Shown: positions 47,121-58,611, counted from the stretch's first letter. The stretch: 64,000 nt of DNA from Theropithecus gelada (GCF_003255815.1 NC_037689.1:25221154-25285153); one strand, 5' to 3'. Notes: generated from the letters alone by a model not told the origin. A program made the numbers and translations.

Positions 47121-47162
47121 GAGGCAGAAGGCAACTCCTTTGAGGCAGAAGGCAACTCCTTT
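47121..47162. repeat. Perfect 21-bp tandem duplication
   Basis: GAGGCAGAAGGCAACTCCTT plus T occurs twice back to back, about 250 bases from a PRKX exon. Confidence 0.95.
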
Positions 47163-47289
47163 GAGCATCTTATTCAGAGGGGCCACCAGCCCATTCCTTA
47201 ACTGTGCACTAAACACTGGACGGAAATGCTCTCTCATGTTTACCGGGGTGAATCCACCACCGTGACCAAGCATGGAACTCAAACGTCTC

Positions 47290-47490
47290 AACAGCGAAAA
47301 GATAAGCAGTCCAATTAAAAAATGGACAAGTGGTCTTCACAGACATTTCTCAAAAGAAGACATGGAAAAGGCCAATAGGTATATGAAAAAAATGCTAAGT
47401 GTCACTAATCACCAGAGAAATGCAAATCACAACCTCAATGAGGTAACAATCATCTCAACCCAGTTAAGATGGCCATTACCAAAAAGACAC
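47290..47490 (+). mobile_element. L1 ORF2 3' part, first piece
   Basis: AATGGACAAGTGGTCTTCAC, GACATTTCTCAAAAGAAGAC and AATGCAAATCACAACCTCAA. Continues at 47764 and 48119 around two Alus. Confidence 0.88.
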
Positions 47491-47491
47491 T

Positions 47492-47763
47492 GTAAGCCCA
47501 GTACTTTGGGAGGCCGAGGCGGGTAGATAACCTGAAGTCAGGAGTTTGAGAGCAGTCTGGGCGACATGGTAAAACCCCATCTCTACTAAAATTACAAAAA
47601 TTAGCCAGGCATGGTGGCACGCGTCTGAAATCCCAGCTACCCAGGAGGCTGAGGCAGAAGAATCACTTGAACCCGGAAGGTGGAGGTTGCAGTGAGCCGA
47701 GATCATACCATTGCACTCCAACCTGGGCAACAAGAGTGAAACTCTGTCTCAGAAAAAAAAAAA
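47492..47763 (+). mobile_element. AluS-like SINE, 5'-truncated
   Basis: Starts at CTGTAAGCCCAGTACTTTGG. Confidence 0.9.
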
Positions 47764-47819
47764 GACACATACACACAAAAATAACAAGTGCTGGTGAGGG
47801 TGTGGAGAAAAGAGAACTC
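47764..47819 (+). mobile_element. L1, second piece
   Basis: AACAAGTGCTGGTGAGGGTG and TGGAGAAAAGAG, collinear with the flanking L1 pieces. Confidence 0.8.
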
Positions 47820-48118
47820 TTTTTTTTTTTTTTTAAGACAGGATCTCGCTCTGTCTCCCAGCCTGGAGTGCAGCGGTGCAATCTCAGCTCACTGCAACCT
47901 CTGCCTCCCAGGCTCAAGCGATCGACCTGCCTCGGCCTTCCAAGTAGCTGGGACCACAGGTGCCCACCATCACACTGGCTAATTTTTGCACTTTTTGGAG
48001 GGGGCGGGGGGTTCACCACGTTGCCTAGGCTGGTCTTGAAGTCCTGGGCTCAAGTGATCCACCCAGCTTGGTCTCCCAAAGTGCTGGGATTACCAGCATG
48101 AGCCACCGTGCCTGGCTA
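47820..48118 (-). mobile_element. Alu SINE inside L1
   Basis: Poly(T) then AAGACAGGATCTCGCTCTGT. Confidence 0.9.
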
Positions 48119-48882
48119 GAAAGGGAAGTCTCATGCAATGTTGGTGGGAATGTAAACTAGTAGAGCCACCATAGAGAAGAGTATGGAGGTTCCTCAAAAA
48201 ACTAGAAATGGAACTCCCACACGACCCGGCCATCACATTACTAGGTATCTGTTCAGAGGAAAGGAAGCCATGATATCGGAGAGACATCGGCGCGCCCATG
48301 TTTACCGCAGCACTATTCACAACAGCCAAGAGAGGGAATCAACCTAGGTGTCCACCAGCAGATGAGCAGACAGTAAAGAAAAGGTGCCATCTACACACAG
48401 TAGAATACTATTCAGCCATGAAAAGGAATAAAATCCTCTGATTGGCAGCAACACGGATGAAACTGGAGGACGTTACGTTAGGTGAAATAAGCCAGGAAAA
48501 GAACATTAAACAGTACTTGTGCTTACTCATACATGAAAGCTATAAAAAGCTAATCTCCTGAAAGGATAAAGAAGAACAGAGGATACTAGATTCTGGGAAG
48601 GGAAGAAGGGAGAGATAGGGAGAGGTTTGTTAAAGGATATAAGATAGGAGGAATATGTTCCAGTGTTCCTTAGCCTTGTAGGGTGACCATAATTAGCAAT
48701 AAAACGTCGTACAGTTTCAAATAGATACAGGATATTCAATGTTCCTAACACAAAGAAATGGCAAATAATTGAAATGATGGATATGCTAATTAACCCTGAT
48801 CTGATTACTCCATTCTTTGTATCAAAGCATCACTGTGTACCCCATGAATATATACAATTACTATGTGTCAATTTAAAAAATA
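48119..48882 (+). mobile_element. L1 3' end, third piece
   Basis: GCAATGTTGGTGGGAATGTA, CAACCTAGGTGTCCACCAGC, ACTATTCAGCCATGAAAAGG and a 3'UTR ending CCATGAATATATACAATTAC. Full L1 3' end with poly(A)-like tail. Confidence 0.9.
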
Positions 48883-48886
48883 AAAT

Positions 48887-49085
48887 AAGCCTGGGAAATA
48901 TGGCAAAACCCAGTCCTTAAAAAAAAAAATTTAGCTGAGTGTGGTGGTGCACACATGTAGTCCCAGCTACCTGGGAGGCTGACAGGGGAGAATCGCTTGA
49001 GCACAGGAGGTCAAGGCTGCAGTGAGCGGTGATCACATCACCACACTCCAGCCTGGGTGACAGAGTGAGACCTTGTCATAACATA
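48887..49085 (+). mobile_element. AluJ, 5'-truncated
   Basis: AGCCTGGGAAATATGGCAAA onward, tail (ACATA)n. Confidence 0.87.
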
Positions 49086-49116
49086 AAATAACATAACATA
49101 ACATAAAGTAAAATAT

Positions 49117-49405
49117 AGGCCGGACGCCGAGGCTCATGCCTGCAATCCCAGCACTTTGAAAGGCTGAGGCGGGCAGGTTACTTGAGGTCAGGAGTTCCAG
49201 ACCAGCCTGGCCAACATGGTGAAACCCGTCTCTACTAAAAATACAAAAATTTGCTGGGCATGGTCGCTGGTGCTTATAATCTCAGCTACTCAGGAGGCTG
49301 CGGCAGGAGAACTGCTTGAACCTGAGAGGCAGAGGTTGCGGTGAGCTGAGATCGTGCCACTGCACTCCAGCCTGGGTGACAGAGCGAGACGGAGTACATA
49401 AATGA
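49117..49405 (+). mobile_element. AluS-like SINE
   Basis: GGCCGGACGCCGAGGCTCAT onward. Confidence 0.9.
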
Positions 49406-49609
49406 AATAAAATGTAAAATAATTGTTACAGTTTACAGTGGTAAATACGCCACTATGGCCAAGAACAGGACATCTTTCTCGAGGCTTCCTTCAGTCTACA
49501 GCACAAGCAGTACCTGATATGTCCTGCCTTGGAGAGCTCGGTACTGAGCCGGCTTGCACGGCACTATAAGGCACCCTCAATAAACTGCAAGTGAACGTCA
49601 GTGAACTAC

Positions 49610-49917
49610 ATTTTTTTTGAGACAGGTCTTGCTCTGTTGCCTCCAGGCTGGAGTACCGCAGCGTGATCCTGGCTCACTGCACTGAGCCTTGACCTCCAGG
49701 GCTCAAGCTATGCTCCCACGTCAGCATCCTGAGCAGCTGGGGCTACAGATGCACACCACCACACCAGGCTGATTTTTGTTTTTTTTTTTTTAACTTTTGG
49801 TAGAGACGAAGTCTCACTATGTTGCCCAAGCTGGTCTCAAACTCCTGGGCTCAAGTGATCCTCCCACTTCAGTCTTCCAAAGTAATGGGACTACAGATGT
49901 GAGTCACCACACCCATC
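49610..49917 (-). mobile_element. AluJ-like SINE
   Basis: TTTTTTTTGAGACAGGTCTT to CACCACACCCATC. Its second half and 3' flank are the source of the copied segment at 51390. Confidence 0.9.
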
Positions 49918-49971
49918 ACTGAATTTCTTTATACTCCTCATTCACGGAACAGTATGTGGCAAGCAACAGGT
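49783..49971 (+). repeat. Dispersed perfect duplication, copy 1 (likely source)
   Basis: From the T run before AACTTTTGGTAGAGACGAAG through half an Alu and 53 bases of unique flank to AAGCAACAGGT. Identical base for base to 51390-51578. Confidence 0.97.
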
Positions 49972-50021
49972 GATCAATAAATGTGTATAGGCCAATGAAA
50001 GAGCCCGAGTTTATCATATTT

Positions 50022-50222
50022 TTCTTTTTTGTGAGACAAGGTTTGACTCTGTCACCCAGGCTGGAGTGCAGTGGTGCAATCATAGCTCACTGTAGCCTTG
50101 AACTCCCCCAGGAGGCCATCCTCCCACCTCAGCCTCCCATGTAGCGGGGATAACAGGTGTGTGCCACCATGCCCTGGCTAATTTTTTGACTTTCTATAGG
50201 GATGCGGTCTCACTATGTGACT
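50022..50222 (-). mobile_element. Alu partial
   Basis: GTGAGACAAGGTTTGACTCT to GATGCGGTCTCACTATGTG, truncated. Confidence 0.85.
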
Positions 50223-50567
50223 ACTTTTAAGGTGCAGGAGCACAGTCTGTATTTGTAACTGAGACTGGGTGGTCTGCAAAGCTGACCAAAGCTCTTTGCC
50301 CCAAGAAAACCATTTCTTGACCCCTGAAGACCAGGAAAAAGACAGAAATACATGCAAATACAGCCTTGAAAATAGCGCTGTGTGTGTGAAAACAAGATTG
50401 TCATGCTATGCTTTGTTGACTGTAGTAAAAAGATTGCAGTCCTGCTGCAGAAACCAACAGACTTTAGTAATATCTAGAAATTTTAGAAATATGTGAAATA
50501 AACTAAAAAACATATATACTTAAAACTGCAAAGACCAAGATAAATCCAAGAACACCTAGAAGTCAAC

Positions 50568-51274
50568 TGTATTAGTCCATTTGCAGTCTGCTGTAAAGAA
50601 CTACCTGAGACTGGGTAATTTATAAAGAAAAGAGATTTAGGCCAGGCACAGTGGCTCATGCCTGTAATCCCAGCACTTTGGGAAGCCAAGGCAGGCAGAT
50701 CACGAGGTCAAGGAGATCGAGACCATCCCGGCTAACATGGTGAAATCCCGTCTCTACTAAAAATACAAAAAATTAGCTGGGCGTGGCAGCGGGCGCTTGT
50801 AGTCCCAGCTACTCAGGAGGCTGAGGCAGGAGAATGGCGTGAACCCAGGAGGAAGAGCTCACAGTGAGCCGAGATAGTGTCACTGTACGCCAGCCTGGGT
50901 GACAGAGCAAGACTCCGGCTCAAAAAAAAAAAAGAAGAAGAAGAAGAAGAAAAATAAAAGAAAGAAAAAGAGATTTAATTGACTCTCAGTCCCGCACGGC
51001 TGGGGAGGCCTGAGGAAACTTACAAATCATGGCGGAAGGCGAAGGGGAAGCAGGGCACATTTACCTGGTGGCAGATAAGTGACAGTGAGCAAAGGAGGAA
51101 GTACTACACTTTAAAACCATCAGATCTCCTGAGAACTCTCACGAGACAGTACTAGGGCAATGTTGCAGAAACCACTCCCATGATCCAACCACCTCTCACC
51201 AGGTCCCGCCTCCAACACTGGGGATTACATTTAAACATGAGATTTGGGTGGGGACACAAAGCCAAACCACATCA
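50568..51274 (-). mobile_element. THE1/MST-type MaLR solo LTR, split by an Alu
   Basis: Plus-strand ends TGTATTAGTCCATTTGCAG and GCCAAACCACATCA are the complement of a MaLR LTR. TCAAC is repeated at 50563-50567 and 51275-51279. Without the Alu it is about 400 bases, the usual size. Confidence 0.92.
50640..50940 (+). mobile_element. AluY-like SINE inside the MaLR LTR
   Basis: GGCCAGGCACAGTGGCTCAT, GATCACGAGGTCAAGGAGAT. The flank AAAAGAGATTTA recurs after the tail near 50965-50977. Confidence 0.92.
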
Positions 51275-51389
51275 TCAACCAGTAAGTGTATACTACACAC
51301 CTACATGTCCGAGGCACAAGTTGTACTTCTGAGATTTTCTCATACTGACCAGGACAGAGACTCATATTGGCTCAAAGTCATGTTTTCTA

Positions 51390-51578
51390 TTTTTTTTTAA
51401 CTTTTGGTAGAGACGAAGTCTCACTATGTTGCCCAAGCTGGTCTCAAACTCCTGGGCTCAAGTGATCCTCCCACTTCAGTCTTCCAAAGTAATGGGACTA
51501 CAGATGTGAGTCACCACACCCATCACTGAATTTCTTTATACTCCTCATTCACGGAACAGTATGTGGCAAGCAACAGGT
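51390..51578 (+). repeat. Dispersed perfect duplication, copy 2
   Basis: Same 189 bases as 49783-49971, 1607 bases away in direct orientation. It lacks the rest of the Alu, so this is the derived copy. No obvious target duplication is seen. Confidence 0.97.
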
Positions 51579-51754
51579 ACTCCAATTCAGGTATTCTAGC
51601 AATGGAAATACCTTACAAAATGGAGCTTTCAAATGATACCCTCACTGATGATCAGAAATGCCAATGAGCAAAAATAATTCTCTTGTAGATTCCAAATCAC
51701 TTCCTGACCTTAATGAAATTCAGTGGAGTGGGTGGAATGAGAGGTCTCCAGAAA

Positions 51755-52068
51755 GTTCCATCTGTGATCCTGCCCCACCAACCTGTGAATGGGACCTCAT
51801 TGGGAAATAGGGTCTTTGCAGATAGAATTAACTCGAGGAGCTTCAGATGACATCATCCTAGAATAGGGTAGGTCCAAATCCAATGACAGGTATCATCGTA
51901 AGAGACTGAGGAGGCGGCACACACACAGAGGAGAAGGCCACATGGGGACAGAGGCAGAGATTCAGTGAAGCGGCCACAAGCCCAGGGACTCCTAGAGCCC
52001 CCAGGAGCTGGGAGAGGCAGGGAGGATCCTCCCCTAACACCTCCAGAGGGAACTGGATACACCTGTAG
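51755..52068 (+). mobile_element. MLT1-type LTR, copy A of second pair (3'-truncated)
   Basis: AATAGGGTCTTTGCAGATAG, GGAGAAGGCCACATGGGGAC and CACAAGCCCAGGGACTCC. Breaks off after CTAACACCTCCAGAGGGAAC. Confidence 0.85.
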
Positions 52069-52510
52069 TGGATTGAACTGTGGCCTTCAGAAAGATCCGT
52101 CCACATCCTAATGCCCAGACCTGGAATGAGACCTTATTTGGCAACAGGGTCTTTGCAGATGTGATTAATTGAAGGATCTTGAGATGAGATCGTCCTGGAT
52201 TAGGGTGGCCCTAAATCCAATGACAGGTGTCCTTCCTTCTAAGAGACTGAAGGGGAGACAGAGACACAGAGGAGAAGGCCACATGAAGGTGGAGGCAGAG
52301 ACTGGAGTGATGTGGCCACAAGCCCAGGGACGCCTGGCGCCCCCAGGAGCTGGGAGAGGCAGGAAGGATCCTTCCCTGGAGCGCAGTCCTGAGGCACTTT
52401 GATCTCAAACTTCTGGTCTCCAGGACTAGGAGAGGATAAAATTCTCTTGTTTAAACCTTCCAGTCTGTGGTAGTTTCTAACAGCAGCGTCAGGACGTTCA
52501 CATCTAGAAC
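52069..52510 (+). mobile_element. MLT1-type LTR, copy B of second pair
   Basis: AGTGGATTGAACTGTGGCC, CAGGGTCTTTGCAGATGTG, CCCTAAATCCAATGACAGGT and CTTGATC/TTTGATC-type 3' end, retained as in the first pair. Confidence 0.85.
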
Positions 52511-53267
52511 CACACACATGAACTGTCCAATACACTGCAGTGAAGAAAAATTCAAAGGAAAACAAAGAGGAGAAATACAAAGTACAAAAATGAAAATCAA
52601 TGGCAGAGGTGACAGAGAAGTGGGGGTGGGTTACATGAGGAAATGAAAGATACTAGAGAAAGGTAAATGATTAGGTGTGTGCGATGTGGCCTTAACACAG
52701 CATTTCTTCCTTCTTAAATAACATTTCAGTTGCTCATTTTGCACTTTAGCACGAAGGTGACTTTTCCAATAGCATCTCTCTTTGGTCCACTGGTTCTGGA
52801 GTTACGAGCCACCACAACGTACTGATAAACCACCCAGGCCAGGCTGGGAAGCAGAGCTCTGAGTACGGACACTCGTCAGATCTGCGTGTCCGATCTGCGT
52901 CAACGCTGCCGCCTCAGACGTGAACAACCTCCCGAGCCCGTCCTCCCTCACCCACCCGCAGCGTTCTCTGTAACAGTAGTTGGGGGACTTGTATTCCTGT
53001 TTCTCTCTAGGTTTGGGTGGTGACCCTGTCTGAATACATTCAGCTGTGTGACTTGATCGGGGAAATGCACAAATACAGGAATGGAGCATTAAACTCCAGG
53101 AGGAAATGTGTCATACATACCTAAAAACATTTATGGAGAACATTAAACGACGTGCTGTTGGACAGTAGACAATACATAAGATCATGGGAAAGGTATTTAA
53201 TAAGCAGAAAAAAATAAATAGTAAGTGAGCACTAACTGATGATCTTGCCTGAAAGAAAAAGCAGAGA

Positions 53268-53269
<2 letters not shown>

Positions 53270-53323
<54 letters not shown>
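53270..53323. repeat. (TG)n microsatellite, about 26 units
   Basis: Pure TG/GT run of about 52 bases in the 16-kb intron. Confidence 0.97.
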
Positions 53324-53324
<1 letters not shown>

Positions 53325-53562
53325 TGAGAAACAGCACTCCTCCGGACGCCTGGGCAGTGCCCTCTGAAACCCTCAAATTTCTGTCTCTAAACATACAGAC
53401 TGCTTCCAATTCTTACCAAGTGGAGAATAAATTCTCATTATATGGAATTTGGCATTATTAAGCAAGCTAAATTGATCTGTGGTGACAGCTATACTAGTAA
53501 GGACAATCTGCTAATCAGCATGAATGCAAGCTCGAGATTTTCACCTGAAAAATTCACGCTCA

Positions 53563-53884
53563 GGCTAGGCACAGTGGCTCATGCCTGTCATCCCAGCATT
53601 TGGGGAAGCCAACGCGGGAGGATTGCTTGAGCCCAGGAGTTCAAGACCAGCCTGGACCACACGGTGAGACCTCGTCTCTACAAAACATTTAAAAATTAGC
53701 TGGACGTGCTGGTGTGTGCCTGTGTTCCCAGCTACAGCTTCTGTAGTCCCAAGAGGCTGAGGCAGGAGGATCGCTTGAGCCCAGGAGGTCGAAGCTTCAG
53801 TAAGCTATGACTGTACCACTGCATTCTAATCTGGACACAGAACAAGACCCTGTCTCAAAAGAAAAAAGAAAAAAAAAAAAAACA
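53563..53884 (+). mobile_element. AluJ-like SINE
   Basis: AGGCTAGGCACAGTGGCTCA onward, with extra bases around ACAGCTTCTGTAG. Confidence 0.88.
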
Positions 53885-53894
53885 AAAAACACTC

Positions 53895-54200
53895 ATGCAG
53901 TGGCTCACGGCTGTCATCCCAGCACTTTGGGAGGCCAAGGCAGGTGGATCTCTTAGAGCCTAGGAATTTGAAATCAGCCTGGGTAATATAGCAAGATCCT
54001 ATCTCTACAAAAAATTTTTTAAAAATTAGCCAGGTACAGTAACGTGTGCCTGTCATCCCAGCTACTCAGGAGGCAGAGGTGGGGGGTTTGCTTGAGCCCA
54101 GGAGGTCAAGGCTGCACTGAGCTGTGACTGCACCACTGCACTCCTGACTGGGCAACAGAGCAAGACTCTGTAATAAAAAGAAAAATGAAAAAAAAAAACC
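53895..54200 (+). mobile_element. AluJ-like SINE
   Basis: CAGTGGCTCACGGCTGTCAT onward, head-to-tail with the previous one. Confidence 0.88.
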
Positions 54201-54566
54201 ACACCAATTGTGCCACTGGCTCTATCATTTGCCAGTAAAATTTGAATGTAATTATTCCACCTATCTACATCTTCCAGTCAAGTGGACAGTCCAGGCAGAG
54301 ATGCCCTGGGCGCTGCGAGCTGATGTTCTCCCTTGTACTCAGCTGGGAAAACACCCTCCTAAACTATCGGCCGACACACTCCCTGCCCCACTTCTGAAGG
54401 CCGGGGCCGGCCTTGGAAGACGGGTGCTTTGGAAATGCAGTCATGAAAAGGAAGGCAGAGGCTTTTAGAGAAAAGAAGAAAGCCGTCACTAGAATTTCAT
54501 CCCACCTTGACTTCTTCCTCAAAAATCTTTGTCCCGATACCTTCAGATTAAAATCTAAAATCTAGA

Positions 54567-54845
54567 CCAGGCGTGGTGGCTCATGCCTGTAATCCCAGCA
54601 CTTTGTGAGGCCGAGGCAGGTGAAACACTCAAGGTCAGGAGTTCGAAAGCAGGCTGGCCAACATGGTGAAACCCCATCTCTACTAAAAATACAAAAATTA
54701 GCCAGGCATGGTGGCATGCACCTGTAACCCCAGCTACGCGGCAGGCTGAGGCAGGAGAACTGCTTGAACCCAGGAGGCAGAGGCTGTAGTGAGCTGAGAT
54801 CACGCCACTGCACTCCAGCCTGGGCGACAGAGAGAGAGTCCCTCT
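54567..54845 (+). mobile_element. AluS-like SINE
   Basis: CCAGGCGTGGTGGCTCATGC, tail (AATAAT)n. Confidence 0.9.
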
Positions 54846-55295
54846 AAAGAAAATAATAATAATAATAATAAATAAATAAATATAAAATCTGTGCTCCTCA
54901 GATGAACCAGGGTGGGTGAGGTGGGAGATGAGACAGGGGAATTCAAGGGCCAGATAAAGCGGAAGGAGCAAGCACTGGGGTGTGTGAGGGTTGGGGCTGA
55001 GCGGAGAGTTTGAAAATATAGCCCCGGGCGCGTTGGCGTGGGCATCACAGCAGTGGCTCTCAAAGTGCAGTCCCAGGGTGGCTTCCCGACCCCAATTTAG
55101 GGATGGGTGAGGTCGTTTTTCTGACTCCAGCTTTGAATAGTGATGAATTTTCTTCCTATGCCTCAACTCAGCAACACGCTATGCAGCACAGCAGACAGGC
55201 TGCAGATGAAGGGAGGAGAGGCCAGCAGCCCTTGTGAAAGCTGGACACTAAGAGATTCGCAAAACTCAGAAAACACGGCCAACTTCCTCACGAAC

Positions 55296-55580
55296 GTTTT
55301 CTCTCTGTCACCCAGGCTGGAGTGCAGTGGCGAGACCACAGCTCACTGCAGCCTTGACCTCCCAGCCTCAGTGATCCTCCCGCCTCAGCCTCCCAAAGTA
55401 CTGGGACCACAGGCGTGCACCACCAAGCCCAGGCAATTGGTTTATTTCATTTTATTTTTTGTACAGATGGGGTCTCACTATGTCGCCCAGGCTGGCCTCC
55501 AACTCCTGGGCTCAAGTGATCCTCCCACCTCAGCCTCCTGAAGTGATAGGATTACGGGCGTGAGCCACCGTGCACAGCCT
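55296..55580 (-). mobile_element. AluJ-like SINE
   Basis: TCTCTGTCACCCAGGCTGGA to GAGCCACCGTGCACAGCC. Confidence 0.88.
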
Positions 55581-56168
55581 GAATGGTTTCAATTCTAGAA
55601 AGTGCGGTTACACATTTTTTCCATTAAAAAATGCCATTTATGTTCACCTCTGTGATTATTATTTAACTTCTCATATATATTACTTATGTATTCTGTTTGT
55701 TTATATTTCAGTCCCACTTTAATTTCAAATGCAGTCAGCGTGGACAGCTGTAACAAACAGAAATGAAAGTTCTGCGGGTTGTTAATAACTCTGAGCTATG
55801 TGTTAAAGGGTTCCCGAGGCCAGCATGTTTGAGAACCACTGCACAATGCCTGACGCTCTCCATGGAAGAGGCTTCATTGCAGAGAGATTCTACCTTCTCT
55901 AGAATCTTCTGCACCCTGTCTGCTATGCTGTATTGTCTTAGTTGACACCTATGAGGAAAATTCATCACTATTCAGATCTGTCGTTGGAAAAATGATCTCA
56001 CCCATCTGCTAAAACACACTTCCGGAACCTGACAGTCCTCTGGGATCCCTCTTTGAGAATCATTGCTGTCATAACTAAGACAAGATGCCCCGGGGCTTTC
56101 TCTCACCCTACACTCTGCTCTATGCCATGCGTGCCCCTGTGTTTTGTTCTTGATGCTTTAGCTGATTT

Positions 56169-56475
56169 TTTTTTTTCTTTTTCTGAGACAGTGTCTTGCT
56201 CTGTTACCCAAGCTGATGTGCACTGGTGCAATCTCAGCTCACTGTAGCCTCAACTTCCTGGGCTGAAGCAATCCTCCCACCTCAGCCTCCTGAGTAGCTG
56301 GGACTACAGCTACATACAACCGCACCCAGCTAGTTTTATTTTTATTTTTTGTAGAGATGGGGTCCCACTACGTTGCCCAGGCTGGTCTTGAACTCTTGGG
56401 CTTAAGCAATTCTTCTGTCTCAGTCTCCCAAAGTGCTGGGATGACAGACAGGCATGAGCCACCGCGTCCAGGCTT
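56169..56475 (-). mobile_element. AluJ-like SINE
   Basis: TTTTTTTTCTTTTTCTGAGA to GAGCCACCGCGTCCAGGC. Confidence 0.88.
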
Positions 56476-57142
56476 TACCTGACTCTTGACACGGAAATGG
56501 ATGAGAAAAGAGAATAGGATGGGAGAAATCGGAGCTGAGCTTGGGTCCTTGGAAAGTGCATGAGTGATTTTGTTCCAGAATGTGCCACACAATTTTCATC
56601 TGACCTAAACATGTCTCGTTCCATGAAAATAAAATCTGCATCATGATATGACCTCCTTCCTAATCACATGGCAGATTTTACCAAACAGATGAAACAGATG
56701 TTTTCCCCTGTGCGTAGTGGAAGATTGAGATAACCAGTTAAAGCAATAAAACAGACAAGGCACAGCCTCACTTGATCCTGCTAAGAGTGGGAATCCATCA
56801 CATGGAGCTGGAATAGGGAAGGTGCAGACACGGGCTGCGAAGGGAGCAGGAGGACTCTGACTGCAGGCCGGCTCCACTTATGTGTGCAGCAACGCCCTCC
56901 CTCTAGCCACCAGAAGTTTCTGGGTTGGAGGAGGTGAGGAGAGCAGCTTGGAAGCATTGCTCTCAGAGGCAGGCAACACATACAAAATCAAGATGGTTTC
57001 AGAGCTGCTAAGCAGTATAAAGAAAACAGATGGGCTGATCGGACAGGGCATGGCCCAGGAGAACAGGGAGGCCCCAGAGGGCTGTGGGAGCAGGTGACAG
57101 GTGAGCCTGCAGCATGTGCAGTGGAAGAGAAAGGGCTAGTCC

Positions 57143-57481
57143 TGGCCGGGCGCGGTGACTCACACCTGTAATCCCAGCATTTTGGGAGGCTGAGGCAGGT
57201 GGATCACTTGAGGTCAGGAGTTTGAGACCAGCCTGGCCAATATGGTGAAACCCCCTCTCTACTAAAAATACAAAAATTAGCTGGGCGTGGTGGCACACAC
57301 CTGTAATCCCAGCTACTCAGGAGGCTGAGGCAGGAGAATTGAACCTGGGAAGCAGAGGTTGCAGTGAGCCAAGATTGCACCACTGCAGTCCAGCCTGGGT
57401 GACAGAGCAAGTCAAGAAAGCAGAGGTTACAGTGAGCCAAGATTGTGCCACTGCACTCCAGCCTGGGTGACAGAGCGAGAT
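57143..57481 (+). mobile_element. AluS-like SINE with duplicated 3' end
   Basis: Normal Alu to CAGCCTGGGTGACAGAGCAA, then about 65 bases of the last part (CAGAGGTTACAGTGAGCCAA to GACAGAGCGAGA) repeated before the GGAAA tract. Confidence 0.92.
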
Positions 57482-58031
57482 GGAACAGAAAGGAAAGGAA
57501 GAAGGAAAGGAAGAAGGATAGGAAAGGAAGAACGAAAGGAAAGGAAAGGAAGAAGGAAAGGAAAGGAAAGGAAAGGAAAGGAAAGGAAAGGAAAGGAAAG
57601 GAAAGGAAAGGAAAGGAAAGGGGAACTAAGAGGGAAAAGGAAAAGGAAAAGGAAAGGAAGAAGGAAAGGAAAGGAAAGAGGAAAAAAGAGAAAGGGGAAA
57701 GGGGAAAGAGGGAAGGGGAAAGAGGGAAAGGGAAAAGGAAAGGAAGAAGGAAAGGAAAGGAGAGGAGAGGAAAGGAGGAAAGGAGAGGAAAGGAAAGGAA
57801 AGGAAAGGAGGAAAGGAAAGAAAAGGAAGAAGGGAAGGGAGATGGGAAGTGAAGGGAGAAGGGAAGGGAAAGGAAGGGAGAAGGGAAGGGAAAGGAAGGG
57901 AGAAGGGAAGGGAAGGAAGAAGGGAAGGCAGGAAGGAGAGAGAGAAAGGGGGGGAGGGAGGGAGAGAGGAAGGAAGGAGAGAGGGAGGGAGGAAAAGAAA
58001 AGAAAAGAAAAAAGAAGGGAGGAAGGAAGCC
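57482..58031 (+). repeat. GGAAA-rich purine tract, about 550 bases
   Basis: Long blocks of (GGAAA)n (about 57535-57620), GGGAAA, GGGAAG and GGGA units with almost no pyrimidine. In the PRKX transcript this reads as a UUUCC-rich pyrimidine tract. Confidence 0.95.
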
Positions 58032-58611
58032 AGCCTTTGGGCAGGGGGACAGGTCAGGCTTCCTGGCATGTTTAAAAAGCAGTGGGAAGACGAAGGGCCA
58101 GGCTGTTGTCTAAGGGGGGTGGACAACCCACAGACAGACCATCTCAGAACCTCATATGGTAACAAGCTTCCGATTCTGCTCCAGTCATCCAGGAAGCAAC
58201 AAGCGGGCTCCCAGGGAAGAGGGGCACAGCTGGTGGGCGCGTGGACAGGATGCCTGCAACTGCTTCCAGGAAAATGTACTGCAGGCGGAGGGGATGCAGG
58301 AGACAGTGAGAAGGCTTGGGGTGGTCCAGGCAACCTGAAGCTGGCCAGAGCTGGGGAAGAGCACAGGAATGCCTGGGAGAGTTGGGGTCAGCGAAGCTGG
58401 TTAACTCTCAAAACACCCACCCATGTGAAAAGACACAGGGCTGCTGAGAAATTGAAAAAACAATATTCACCCAGAAATAGACTCTAATTAGAAAAAAGGA
58501 AAATAAAAAGAGGCCTACTGTGAATCAATAGCTCCCTGCCTCATGAAATGCACAGGTCAGCAGACTGGGCTTTGATTGGGAGATGGTTATTCATTTAATT
58601 ATTCACTTAAT

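Noticed and set aside
54555..55166. 203-codon minus-strand frame with Alu-type protein (SLSPRLECSGVISAH)
   Set aside because: Antisense reading of an Alu joined to intron sequence, as with many similar frames in this window.
57443..58487. 200-codon Lys/Glu/Gly/Arg-rich frames on both strands
   Set aside because: Produced by the GGAAA tract; frames exist on both strands and have no exon borders.
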